From: Bifidobacterium vansinderenii
GTDB taxonomy: Bacteria; Actinomycetota; Actinomycetes; Actinomycetales; Bifidobacteriaceae
Length of the DNA: 42,536 nucleotides
Assembly (NCBI RefSeq): GCF_002234915.1
Contig: NZ_NEWD01000009.1
Location: 1-42,536 of the forward strand
Direction: 5' to 3'
The notes under the pieces were generated by a model. That model did not search any database and was not told where the DNA came from. It saw nothing but the letters and a program-made list of their open reading frames with translations. Positions 23,346-31,522 of this stretch are shown piece by piece. Made by a program: the position numbers and the translations under genes. Each line of letters starts with the position of its first letter. Position 1 is the stretch's first letter.

Positions 23346-25217
23346 ATGGCATTGCCCACACCTCTGCAGGCATTTAGTGCAGTACCCAAAGGCCCTGTCG
23401 AGAAGCTGACGGCGGACAAGCACATCGTCAACGGGGAGAAAATGACCGGTGCGCAGGCGGTGATCCGCGCACTGGAGGATCTGGGCGTCGAGGATGTCTT
23501 CGGTCTGCCCGGCGGCGCCATCCTGCCCGTATACGACGCGATCAACGACGACACGAAGTTCCGTTTCGTGCTCATGCGTCATGAGCAGGCCGTGGGCCAC
23601 GCCGCGGAAGGCTACGCGGTTTCCACCGGCAAGGTGGGCGTGTGCATCGTCACGTCCGGCCCCGGCGCCACTAACACCGTCACCGCCATTGCGGACGCGA
23701 ACATGGATTCCGTGCCGCTGGTGGTCATCACCGGTCAGGTAGGCGTGGGTGCGATCGGCACCGACGCGTTCCAGGAGGCCGACATGGTCGGCATCACCTA
23801 CCCGGTGGTCAAGCATTCGTATCTGGTCACTCGCGCCGAAGACATTCCGCGCGTGCTGTCCGAAGCGTACTACGTGGCCAACTCCGGCCGCCCCGGCCCG
23901 GTGGTCGTGGATCTCACCAAGACCGCGCAGACCGAGACCCTGTACTACACGTGGCCGCAGCGCATGATCCTGCCCGGCTACAATCCCACCACCAAGGCCC
24001 ATGGCCGCGTGCTGGCGAATGCCGCCAAGCTGTTCGGCCAGTCCTACCGCCCGGTGCTGTACGTGGGCGGCGGCGCGGTGCGTTCCAAGGCCACCGAGCA
24101 GGTGCGCAAGCTCGCCGAGATCACCGGCGCGCCGATCGTCACCACGCTTCCGGCCCGCGGTATCGTGCCGGAGTCCGACGACAACGTGCTCGGCATGCTC
24201 GGCATGCATGGCACGGTGGCCGCCACCGGCGCGGTGCAGCAGTGCGATCTGCTCGTCGCGATCGGCGCCCGTTTCGACGACCGTGTCACCGGTTCGCTGC
24301 CCGACTTCGCTCCGGCCGCGCGCGTGATCCACATTGACATTGATCCGGCGGAGATCGGCAAGAACCGTGCCGTCGACGTGCCGATCGTGGGAGACGTGGC
24401 CACGGTGCTCACCGATCTCATCCCCGAGATCGTGCGCGATCAGGCCATCAATGGCAAGCCCGATCTGGATCCGTGGTGGGCCACCATCAACGAGCTGCGC
24501 GACAAGTACCCGATGTTCTACGACGAGCCGACCGATGGTTCGCTCGCCCCGCAGTGGGTGGTCCAGCAGCTGAGCGATCAGGCCGATCCCGACACCATCT
24601 GGGTGTCCGACGTCGGCCAGCATCAGATGTGGGCGAGCCAGTTCATCGACTTCAAGAACCCGAATTCGTGGATCTCCTCCGGTGGTCTGGGCACCATGGG
24701 CTTCGGCCTGCCCGCGGCCATGGGCGCGCGCGTGGGCTTCGACAAGCCCGTGTGGCTCATTGCGGGCGACGGCAGCTTCCAGATGACCAGCGAGGAGCTG
24801 GCGGCAGCGTTCATCGACCATCTGCCGGTGAAGATCGCCATCCTCAACAATTCGGTGTACGGCATGGTCCGCCAGTGGCAGACGCTGTTCTACAAGAACC
24901 ACTATTCGGCGACGAACCTGCTCGACGGCGAGGCCCGTGAAGGCCAGACCGTGGGCGTGGGCCCCGACGACATCGTCGACGTGCCCGACTTCGTCCGTCT
25001 GGCCGAGGCGTACGGTTGCGTGGGCATGCGTGCGTTCACCAAGGAGCAGGCCACCGAGGCCATCGCCAAGGCGAACGAGATCAATGATCGTCCGGTGCTC
25101 ATCGACTTCCGCGTATGGAAGGACGCCATGGTGTGGCCTATGGTCGCGGCCGGCGACTCCAACTCGAACGTGACGTACAAGCCCGGCGTGCAGCCGCTCA
25201 AGGGTTCGCAGAACTGA
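23346..25217 (+). CDS. ilvB: acetolactate synthase large subunit
   Basis: Catalytic subunit of acetohydroxyacid synthase: condenses two pyruvates, or pyruvate and 2-oxobutyrate, in valine, leucine and isoleucine synthesis, with ThDP, Mg2+ and FAD. The 623-residue length is normal. N-terminal VFGLPGGAILPVYDAI and RHEQAVGHAAEGYA hold the catalytic Glu; the central FAD-binding region follows; the C-terminal ThDP motif begins AGDGSFQMTSEELAAA and ends ILNN. Start ATG 23346 has GAGAGGAAG 3-7 nt upstream. The ~230-bp upstream gap shows a GCATGCC/GGGCATGC hairpin just before the ribosome site, but I find no leader peptide rich in branched amino acids. Confidence 0.97.
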   Translation: MALPTPLQAFSAVPKGPVEKLTADKHIVNGEKMTGAQAVIRALEDLGVEDVFGLPGGAILPVYDAINDDTKFRFVLMRHEQAVGHAAEGYAVSTGKVGVCIVTSGPGATNTVTAIADANMDSVPLVVITGQVGVGAIGTDAFQEADMVGITYPVVKHSYLVTRAEDIPRVLSEAYYVANSGRPGPVVVDLTKTAQTETLYYTWPQRMILPGYNPTTKAHGRVLANAAKLFGQSYRPVLYVGGGAVRSKATEQVRKLAEITGAPIVTTLPARGIVPESDDNVLGMLGMHGTVAATGAVQQCDLLVAIGARFDDRVTGSLPDFAPAARVIHIDIDPAEIGKNRAVDVPIVGDVATVLTDLIPEIVRDQAINGKPDLDPWWATINELRDKYPMFYDEPTDGSLAPQWVVQQLSDQADPDTIWVSDVGQHQMWASQFIDFKNPNSWISSGGLGTMGFGLPAAMGARVGFDKPVWLIAGDGSFQMTSEELAAAFIDHLPVKIAILNNSVYGMVRQWQTLFYKNHYSATNLLDGEAREGQTVGVGPDDIVDVPDFVRLAEAYGCVGMRAFTKEQATEAIAKANEINDRPVLIDFRVWKDAMVWPMVAAGDSNSNVTYKPGVQPLKGSQN

Positions 25218-25240
25218 GCAGGGAAGGACAGGTAATCATC

Positions 25241-25795
25241 ATGGCAAACTATCCCGCTTCGCAGCCCACGTCGCAGCGTCATACGCTGTCGGTGCTGGTG
25301 GAGAACCGCCCCGGCGTGCTCGCCCGCATCGCCGGTCTGTTCGCCCGCCGTGCGTTCAACATCAACTCGCTGTCCGTGTCCCCCACCGAGCGCCCGGACA
25401 TCTCCCGCGTCACCGTGACGGCCGACGTGGAGGAGGTGCCGCTCGAGCAGATCATCAAGCAGCTCAACAAGCTGCTTCACGTGCTCAAGATCGTGGAGCT
25501 GGATTCGGCCAACACGGTGAACCGCGAGATCGTGCTCGTCAAGGTGGCGGCGGATGCCAAGACCCGTTCCGACGTGCTGGAGATCGTGCAGACGTTCCGC
25601 GTGCGTGTGGTCGACATGCATCCCGAGTCGCTGGTCATTGAGGCCACCGGTTCGAGCGAGAAGCTTGATTCGCTGCTCGCGCTGCTCGACGACTATGGCA
25701 TCATCGAGCTCGTGCGCTCCGGTGCCGTGGCCCTGACCCGTGGTCCCAAGGCCCTGAGCGAGAAGGTTCTCGGCTCCGAGATCAAGGGCCGCTGA
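25241..25795 (+). CDS. ilvN: acetolactate synthase regulatory subunit
   Basis: Small subunit that activates the IlvB enzyme and confers valine feedback inhibition. The 184-residue protein has an N-terminal ACT domain (about 14-88) beginning LSVLVENRPGVLARIAGLFA, the classic effector-binding turn, with RAFNINSLSVSP, and a C-terminal domain (about 95-175) that engages the large subunit. ATG 25241 is 23 bp after the ilvB stop with GAAGGACAGG upstream; the two form one operon ending in the hairpin at 25823. Confidence 0.97.
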   Translation: MANYPASQPTSQRHTLSVLVENRPGVLARIAGLFARRAFNINSLSVSPTERPDISRVTVTADVEEVPLEQIIKQLNKLLHVLKIVELDSANTVNREIVLVKVAADAKTRSDVLEIVQTFRVRVVDMHPESLVIEATGSSEKLDSLLALLDDYGIIELVRSGAVALTRGPKALSEKVLGSEIKGR

Positions 25796-25822
25796 CCCTT
25801 TCGCATAAGAGCCTTTCAACAT

Positions 25823-25862
25823 GAGAAGTCCCCCGACTCCTTCTGGAGTCGGGGGACTTCTC
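25823..25862 (+). terminator. ilvBN terminator
   Basis: GAGAAGTCCCCCGACTCC pairs perfectly with GGAGTCGGGGGACTTCTC around TTCT; the following bases are only moderately T-rich. Confidence 0.8.
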
Positions 25863-25881
25863 ACATATTCGAAGCATTCAG

Positions 25882-26112
25882 GCCTTTCCTTCCCCTCGAG
25901 GAGAGCCAAGCCACAGTTGTTTCTCCTTCCCCTCGAGGGGAAGGTGACACGCAAAGCGTGACGGATGAGGTGATCAGCCAACCGCCTCCGCAACCCCTCC
26001 CCTCAGTCCGCCATGCGGCGGCCAGCTCCTCTCCCCAGAAGAGGAGCCACGCTAATTTTTCTCCTTCCCCTCGAGGGGAAGGTGGCACGCGCAGCGTGAC
26101 GGATGAGGTGCC
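25882..26112. repeat. cluster of palindromic repeats between ilvN and surface protein gene
   Basis: A partial copy at ~25882-25910 and full copies at 25922-25975 and 26062-26112, each with CTTCCCCTCGAGGGGAAG, GACACGC..AGCGTGACGG (or GGCACGC) and ATGAGGTG. Between them an inverted variant at ~26000-26045 has CCGCCATGCGGCGG and CTCCTCTCCCCAGAAGAGGAG. This fills the 353-bp gap; no gene is seen. Confidence 0.75.
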
Positions 26113-26148
26113 GCCTGAAAGATCAGACCGCCCCACCCGTCTCGATGC

Positions 26149-27804
26149 CTACTCCTTGTGCTTGCGCATCATCGAGAACACCGTACCCGCGAGCAGCAGC
26201 ACCGCAGCAACGCCGGCAAGCCCCGCAACCGCGGTGCCCGTGGTCGCCAACGCCTTGTTCTGCTCCTTCACCGGGGTCTTGCCCTGCGAGGAGGCCAGCC
26301 ACTGCTGAGCGGTATTGCGCGAATCAAAACCATTCGCGGACGTTCCGGACGGCTGCACGGTGGCGGCGCCGTTGCTGCCGGAACCACCGTTGCTTCCACT
26401 TCCGCCGGTCGTGGTGTCGATCTTCGACCAGCGGGCCGTGTACGTGGCGTCCTCATGCACGGGCAGGAAGCGGTTGAACCGCACGCCGGCATCGGTGTAC
26501 CAGCCGTCGAGACGGTAGCCGTCCGGAGCCTTGGGCGAAGGGATGTCGCTGCTGAGCAGCCAGAGTCCCTTGATCACGCGGCTGCTGCGCTGCTGGTCGT
26601 TGCCGTTCGCATCTGTCCACTTGAACGTCACGGTGGCGAAGAGGCCGGTGCTTGGGGTGTCGTCGGTCTGCTCGAGCGTGGCGGTCAGATGCATGCCGAA
26701 GCCGGTGGCAGTGCCCTGCGAAAGCGTGGCGTCGTAGGAGTTGCCGTTCTCGTCGGTCCAGCCGGTGATCTTGTAGCCGTACGGCACGATCGCCTCGATC
26801 GCCCCCTGCTTGGCGGCGTATGCGTCGGCGAGCGCGGAACCGGTGTTCACACGTTCGAAGACAGACAGCTTGCCGACGGTGAAGACGATCTGGGTTTGCG
26901 TGGCCTGCAGGTCGGAGACGGCAAACAGCGTGGTGTCGTGGCTGACCGTGCCGGCGTCGGACAGGTCGGCCTTGTAGGTGTGCAGCAGGGCGTACCAGCC
27001 GGTAATGGTCAGGTTCTTGGGCATGCGCGATTGGATCTCATCCTTCTTGGCCGCGTAGGCGTCGGCGAAGCTCGAGCCGCGGTCCACCTTGGCGGTGACG
27101 ACGGTGCCGAGGCTGCCGGGCAGCACGAAGCGCACCTGCACCTGCTTGGCGGAGGAGTCGGACTGATCGGGAAGCTGCAGTGCGAGGATTGCAGTGAAGG
27201 TGACCGTCTTCTGGCCGGTGAGCTGCGCTCCCGCCAGATCGGCCGAGTATTCGATGCCGAGCGACGAGGTCCATCCCACGATCACCTGGCCCTTGGGTAC
27301 GCCGAGCTGGGAGTCGTCGGGGACGGTCACGTCGAGCGAGTTCGTGTACTTCTTGGTCACGGTGGTGGTGTGGTCGCCCACCTTGAAGGTGATCTTGGTC
27401 TGGTATTCGCGGCTTACGCCCGTTCCCGCGGAATCACCGGAGGTGCCGTTGGTGCCGGCGTTGCCGTTCGTTGAAGCGTTGCCGTCGTTGGACGTTCCGT
27501 TCTGGTCGGACGAGGTGTTCTGATCGTCTTCGCCGGTGGAGGCATTGCCATTCGCGGTTGCGCCGTTATTCGTGCCGTCGGTGCTGTTCACGCCGGTGCC
27601 GGTCGTGGCGGAATCGCCGGCGGTTCCGGAATCCGAGATTCCCGACGCGGTCTGGCCGCTCGTGGCGGAAGCCGACTGGGTGCTCTGTCCCGCTGCTCCC
27701 CCGTTCGCACTTGCTGCGAAGGCAGCGCCCGGAGCCATCATCGTCAGTCCCAGCGCTGCGGCGATCGCCATGCCGGCCAGTCTTGCACCCCAGTTTCTTC
27801 TCAT
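26149..27804 (-). CDS. cell-wall-anchored surface protein with InlB-type B repeats, LATTG signal
   Basis: A 551-residue exported protein. Signal peptide ~1-30 (RRNWGARLAGMAIAAALGL, cleavage AFA-AS); a Ser/Thr/Asn/Gly-rich stalk ~31-145; then at least four related ~80-residue domains each ending in GW-type segments (VGWTSSLGIEYSADL, TGWYALLHTYKADL, TGWTDENGNSYDATL, DGWYTDAGVRF..ATYTARW), the Flg_new/InlB B-repeat pattern. The C-terminus is a sortase signal: LATTG, a hydrophobic helix and MMRKHKE. These beta-grasp repeats are usually adhesive or spacer domains, so host or mucus binding is plausible. Start ATG 27804 has AGGCGATGAGA before it. LATTG in place of LPxTG is common in bifidobacteria. 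Confidence 0.88.
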   Translation of the reverse strand: MRRNWGARLAGMAIAAALGLTMMAPGAAFAASANGGAAGQSTQSASATSGQTASGISDSGTAGDSATTGTGVNSTDGTNNGATANGNASTGEDDQNTSSDQNGTSNDGNASTNGNAGTNGTSGDSAGTGVSREYQTKITFKVGDHTTTVTKKYTNSLDVTVPDDSQLGVPKGQVIVGWTSSLGIEYSADLAGAQLTGQKTVTFTAILALQLPDQSDSSAKQVQVRFVLPGSLGTVVTAKVDRGSSFADAYAAKKDEIQSRMPKNLTITGWYALLHTYKADLSDAGTVSHDTTLFAVSDLQATQTQIVFTVGKLSVFERVNTGSALADAYAAKQGAIEAIVPYGYKITGWTDENGNSYDATLSQGTATGFGMHLTATLEQTDDTPSTGLFATVTFKWTDANGNDQQRSSRVIKGLWLLSSDIPSPKAPDGYRLDGWYTDAGVRFNRFLPVHEDATYTARWSKIDTTTGGSGSNGGSGSNGAATVQPSGTSANGFDSRNTAQQWLASSQGKTPVKEQNKALATTGTAVAGLAGVAAVLLLAGTVFSMMRKHKE

Positions 27805-27975
27805 GTCTCATCGCCTCGATCAGGTCGTCGCTTCTTCCTACTGTTCATCATTATCACCCGCGCGCAGACACGCCTACGGGCCCGTTTACTATGGGATGAC
27901 GAAGTTTCAACACAATGCGCCGGACTGACGTTTCAGGAAGTTAGGATGGTGAATCACCTGATCGGAGGAGCGAGC

Positions 27976-28512
27976 ATGGTGGATGCAGAGGATCGGCTGG
28001 ATTCAACCCCGGAATTGCCGTCTGAATCGTCTGAATCGCTCCGCCCCGCTCGTAATGGTCACGGCAGGCATGCCGGAATTGCGCATGGTATTCAGTCCCG
28101 GCGGGATCCCGCTGCCGGCTCCGTTACGGAGAAGAGCGAGCACGTCACAGCTGCCGGCAACCTCGACGACGCGGACAATGCCGGCAACACCGACGAGGAG
28201 ATGCCCGTGAATCCCGCCGGCGAAGAAGCCGACGACATTGATGATCCGGATGCCGACGCCGAGTCCACCAGTTCCAAGGCGGTGTACCAGCTGAGCGTGG
28301 TGTCGACACTGTTGGGCATCGGGGCCGTGGTGGCATGTTTCGTACCTAAAGTGCCTCTGACCTATGCCTTGTTCGCCGCGATCGGCGGCGCAGTGCTCGG
28401 TCTGATCGACTGTCTTTCAGCCACCGTGCTCCATGAGCCGAAGGTCCGTCTCATCGCTGCCGGCAGCACCCTCATCTGCGCCCTGGCCATCGCCGTGGTG
28501 CTGGTGCTCTGA
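27976..28512 (+). CDS. small membrane protein with acidic N-terminal tail
   Basis: A 178-residue protein not assigned to a family. Residues 1-100 are hydrophilic and strongly acidic (EEADDIDDPDADAES), probably disordered and cytoplasmic; then three hydrophobic helices at about 106-125, 130-150 and 158-178, ending at the very C-terminus. ATG 27976 is preceded by GGAGGAG at 5 nt, a strong ribosome site. It is divergent from the surface-protein gene, and the next gene on this strand is far away, so it is monocistronic. Length and layout resemble small actinobacterial DUF-type membrane proteins, but no function can be given. Confidence 0.7.
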   Translation: MVDAEDRLDSTPELPSESSESLRPARNGHGRHAGIAHGIQSRRDPAAGSVTEKSEHVTAAGNLDDADNAGNTDEEMPVNPAGEEADDIDDPDADAESTSSKAVYQLSVVSTLLGIGAVVACFVPKVPLTYALFAAIGGAVLGLIDCLSATVLHEPKVRLIAAGSTLICALAIAVVLVL

Positions 28513-28602
28513 TTCCGTACCGTCCCGACAGCATTGTGCGGCCAGCGGGCCCGGAAATGGTCGTCATTCCCTCTTGAATAGGTTTAAGCCAAGCTATTGC
28601 CT

Positions 28603-28781
28603 GATTTAGAGGTCCTTGAGAGACCATGCGAGGAGCTATCCATCGATTTGGAGGTCCTTTATCCAGTAACAACACACGAACGCTCGGCAAAAACAAGCAT
28701 CTTTCATCACGAAGCTATGCAGAATATGCTCAAAGTATTGGTGCCAACAAACATTCCAATTTGTCTAAGAACCTCCAAAAC
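28603..28781. repeat. possible element bounded by GATTTGGAGGTCCTT-type ends
   Basis: Two direct copies, GATTTAGAGGTCCTT (28603) and GATTTGGAGGTCCTT (28645), face an inverted copy AAGAACCTCCAAAAC (28767-28781). It is AT-rich and has no gene. The same end motif bounds segments at 31099-31310 and 39417-39550. The rest of the 435-bp gap holds only a CACGGAGA/TCTCCGTG hairpin at 28822-28848. Confidence 0.5.
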
Positions 28782-28947
28782 AAAGGTTAGATCCCGGAGA
28801 AATGACCCATGAACTACACAACACGGAGATAGATTGTTTTTCTCCGTGCCCCCGGAAACCGCAGATATGACGTACAGACCCCGCCGGCACCTCCATCGTC
28901 GCAGCTCCAACACCATGGCCCATTCCCATTCGCACCAGAACGGCATC

Positions 28948-29943
28948 CTATCCAGGTTCACCGGACATCCGCTGTCCGGCGGACTCCTCCTCCATGATCC
29001 GGTCATACCCGGCCAGATCGCTTTCGCCATCGGCCTCCGGCAAGGATGGAACCCGACATTGCAACGTCTTGTACCTCCAACGACGCCCGTCGCTCAATTG
29101 CTCCAACGACTGGCGATCCGTGAGAGGGCACGGTTTCTCCGTCACCTGTTCGATGGCATCAGCAACGCGTCTGGCCGCACTCTCCTCCGCCGATTCCGAA
29201 GCAAGATCCTCGACGAATATCGTGATGATTCTCCAGCCTTGGCGTTCAAGTTTCTCGCGCCGCCTGTTATCGTCCTTCCACTGCATCGCATGGTGGCCGC
29301 CATCATATTCGATGCCGATCTTCCATTCGGGATACGCCATGTCCAGCAGCATCTTCCGGGACTCCGCCAGCACCGGGTAGTTCACGCTCGGGCATGGCAA
29401 TCCGTACCGCATGAGCGCCAAGCGTCCCTTCGTCTCCCATGACGAATCCGTACGCTCTCGAGCCAGCCGCAGCGCTCGAACGCACTTATGCCGTCCCTGA
29501 AACGATCCCGCCCGATCAAGCTCCCGCCGGACCTCCTCCAGGGTCGTTCTCCGCATGCGCCCATCGCGCCGGGTCATATTATCCAAGAGAATCACCAACC
29601 CCTCGATCGAGAGGAAACGCGCGTAATGCATCCACACATCGATGACGGCAACGCATCGGAACCTTCGTGCCACCATGACCGTGGCGAACGGCCGCCGGTA
29701 ACGGTGAAACACCACACCTGAAAGTCGACGCCGATCCGCAACATCGCGAACAGCCACATGGCAATGCGCCTTGTTGAGCGTTGCCTCCGGGGGAAGTTCC
29801 ACTGACTGGAGTTCCAAGGACGTGCAAAGGTCGTATACGGGGATCGTTCTTCTCAGGCGATGCTGCAGGGCGTCGCAGACCGCCATGCGCTCATACCTGA
29901 TTGAAGTGAGTCTGCCCAGTGATAATGATTTATTTTGTGTCAT
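28948..29943 (-). CDS. DUF559 family protein (Vsr-like nuclease fold)
   Basis: A 331-residue protein. The N-terminal ~190 residues are Arg-rich and resemble the leader region often attached to DUF559 domains in actinobacteria. The C-terminal core has LLDMAYPEWKIGIEYDGGHH, QWKDDNRRREKLERQGWRII and the following hydrophobic strand, with the D...E-x-D acidic pattern of PD-(D/E)xK/Vsr-like nucleases. Such orphan genes are frequent in high-GC Gram-positives; no biochemical role is established. It is less GC-biased than its neighbours and stands between AGGTCCTT repeats, so transfer is plausible. The ATG at 29943 has TACGGT ending 6 nt upstream and no ribosome site, fitting a leaderless mRNA. Confidence 0.78.
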   Translation of the reverse strand: MTQNKSLSLGRLTSIRYERMAVCDALQHRLRRTIPVYDLCTSLELQSVELPPEATLNKAHCHVAVRDVADRRRLSGVVFHRYRRPFATVMVARRFRCVAVIDVWMHYARFLSIEGLVILLDNMTRRDGRMRRTTLEEVRRELDRAGSFQGRHKCVRALRLARERTDSSWETKGRLALMRYGLPCPSVNYPVLAESRKMLLDMAYPEWKIGIEYDGGHHAMQWKDDNRRREKLERQGWRIITIFVEDLASESAEESAARRVADAIEQVTEKPCPLTDRQSLEQLSDGRRWRYKTLQCRVPSLPEADGESDLAGYDRIMEEESAGQRMSGEPG

Positions 29944-30141
29944 GTCCCGACCGTATCCCGCGCAGCCATCTCATGGGAACCCCAGCGGCCAATGTGGTCG
30001 AATGTGAGTTTGGGCTTAAATGGCAACGATTCTAGGCACTGACCGCCTTCCGGTCGTATTCTGGTTTCAGGTCGGGCAACCGCCGACCGGACGCGGATCC
30101 GGCGCGAAGGCGCACAGACCCGATACGAGCCAAGGAGCCTT

Positions 30142-30939
30142 ATGAAGATCTACAACTTCCTGGATAACGACGACGTGCAGGTGGTGGCCCGCCAGGGCGT
30201 GTTCCAGGTGATTGAATGGAAGCGTGATCTCTCGGTGAGCTACGGCGGTGCGACCGCCGCGTACTTCGCCTCCGAGATGAACGTGCGCCGCCGGCAGGTG
30301 GTGTGCACGCTCGACGGCCGCATGGGCGTGACGCTGCAGGCGGGGGCCATGCAGTGGACCGTCGGCCATATCGAATCCACCACCGGCGTGAAGGGAGTGG
30401 GCGATCTCATCGGCAAGATGGCTCGCGGCGCGGTGACCAAGGAGTCGGCGATCAAGCCCGAATACGTGGGCGCTGGCGTGGTGGTGCTCGAGCCGACGTA
30501 CCGGCATATTCTGCTGCTCGATCCCATGCATCTGGGTGGATCCATGACGGTGAACGACGGTCTGTTCTACGCGTGCGAGTCATCGATCCAGCAGAAGGCC
30601 GTGATGGTGTCGCGCCCGAGCGCCATGGTGGCCGGCGGCGAAGGCCTGTTCAATCTCGCTCTGAGCGGTCAGGGCGCGGTGGCGTTGGAATCCCCGGTCC
30701 CGGCGAGCGAACTGGTGACCATCGATCTGGAGAACGAGGAGCTGAAGGTGGATGGCAACTTCGCCATCGCCTGGACCAGCAGCCTGCAGTTCACCGTGGA
30801 GCGCAGCGGCAAGACGCTGATCGGTTCCGCGGTCAATGGCGAGGGACTGGTGAACGTGTATCGCGGCTCCGGCCGTGTGTTGCTCGCTCCGGTGGCTGCC
30901 TCCACGTTCAACATCAACGCCGGTACCGGTTCGGTGTGA
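30142..30939 (+). CDS. AIM24 family protein
   Basis: A 265-residue soluble beta-rich protein of the AIM24/TerD-independent double-psi-like family found across bacteria and in mitochondria; bacterial function is not defined. Recognisable segments are FQVIEWKRDLSVSYGGATAAYFA near the start, VKGVGDLIGKMARG, YRHILLLDPMHLGG, GGEGLFNLALSGQGAVAL and IAWTSSLQFTVERSGKTL near the end, in the family's usual order. Start ATG 30142 has AAGGAGCC at 4-5 nt. It is monocistronic, bounded by a large hairpin downstream. High GC3 suggests a resident gene. Confidence 0.85.
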   Translation: MKIYNFLDNDDVQVVARQGVFQVIEWKRDLSVSYGGATAAYFASEMNVRRRQVVCTLDGRMGVTLQAGAMQWTVGHIESTTGVKGVGDLIGKMARGAVTKESAIKPEYVGAGVVVLEPTYRHILLLDPMHLGGSMTVNDGLFYACESSIQQKAVMVSRPSAMVAGGEGLFNLALSGQGAVALESPVPASELVTIDLENEELKVDGNFAIAWTSSLQFTVERSGKTLIGSAVNGEGLVNVYRGSGRVLLAPVAASTFNINAGTGSV

Positions 30940-30986
30940 CGGTGTAGCCGTTCCCGCCCATCACATCCGATCCCGTTACGAGACGT

Positions 30987-31022
30987 GTGTGGAGGTGGCC
31001 CCGCATTGAGCCGCCTCCACAC
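30987..31022 (+). terminator. hairpin after AIM24 gene
   Basis: GTGTGGAGGTGGC pairs with GCCGCCTCCACAC (one G-U type pair) around a 10-nt loop. Downstream is an A9 run rather than T, so it may be a non-canonical terminator. Confidence 0.5.
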
Positions 31023-31098
31023 GGACCCAGCAAAGAAAAAAAAAGACCTATCTCCGAGTCGTGATGTTGATTCGCCGCATCGCAACCATCTACCCCCA

Positions 31099-31310
31099 AT
31101 TTTGGAGGTCCTTGGAATACGAACACCACATTCTCTCAACGCCACAGCCTCTATGCGGCCAGTCAGAAATCATAGATCTCCGCGAAAAACTATCGGCTAC
31201 ACGCTTTTCAGAGCGTTTCCCGGCATCGGGAGCCGATGTCTCCTACCTGGCGAAGGACCTCCATAACGGAGATTAGGTCCTCGCAACCCTTCCTGAGGAC
31301 CTCCAAATCC
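31099..31310. repeat. possible element bounded by AGGTCCTT-type inverted ends
   Basis: ATTTTGGAGGTCCTTGG (31099-31115) faces CGAAGGACCTCCATAAC (31251-31267); two further copies follow, GATTAGGTCCTCGC (31271) and GAGGACCTCCAAATCC (31295-31310). The ~135-bp interior has no gene. It accounts for most of the 583-bp gap between the AIM24 gene and cysS; the rest is the hairpin above and the cysS terminator. Confidence 0.5.
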
Positions 31311-31430
31311 ACATATAGATGCCAAGATGCCAACAGGGAACCCAACTTTCGGCAAACCCTCCGCAACGCGAAGCGCCCTGCGCCCAAAGGAATTCCACTC
31401 TCCGAGCGCCGGGCCTATCCAGAACGTCCA

Positions 31431-31474
31431 ATCCAAAAGGCCGCGAAGCCTCACACGGAAGGCTTCGCGGCCTT
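31431..31474 (-). terminator. cysS terminator
   Basis: On the minus strand AAGGCCGCGAAGCCT pairs perfectly with AGGCTTCGCGGCCTT (8-nt loop), followed by TTGGATT, ~50 nt past the cysS stop. Confidence 0.85.
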
Positions 31475-31522
31475 GCTACCGGGATATCGCGACAGCCTTC
31501 TCTCGAGGCTCTCGCGTATCGC

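Noticed and set aside
23289-24902. A 537-codon minus-strand frame over ilvB
   Set aside because: Antisense shadow of the acetolactate synthase gene with His/Arg/Gly-rich composition.
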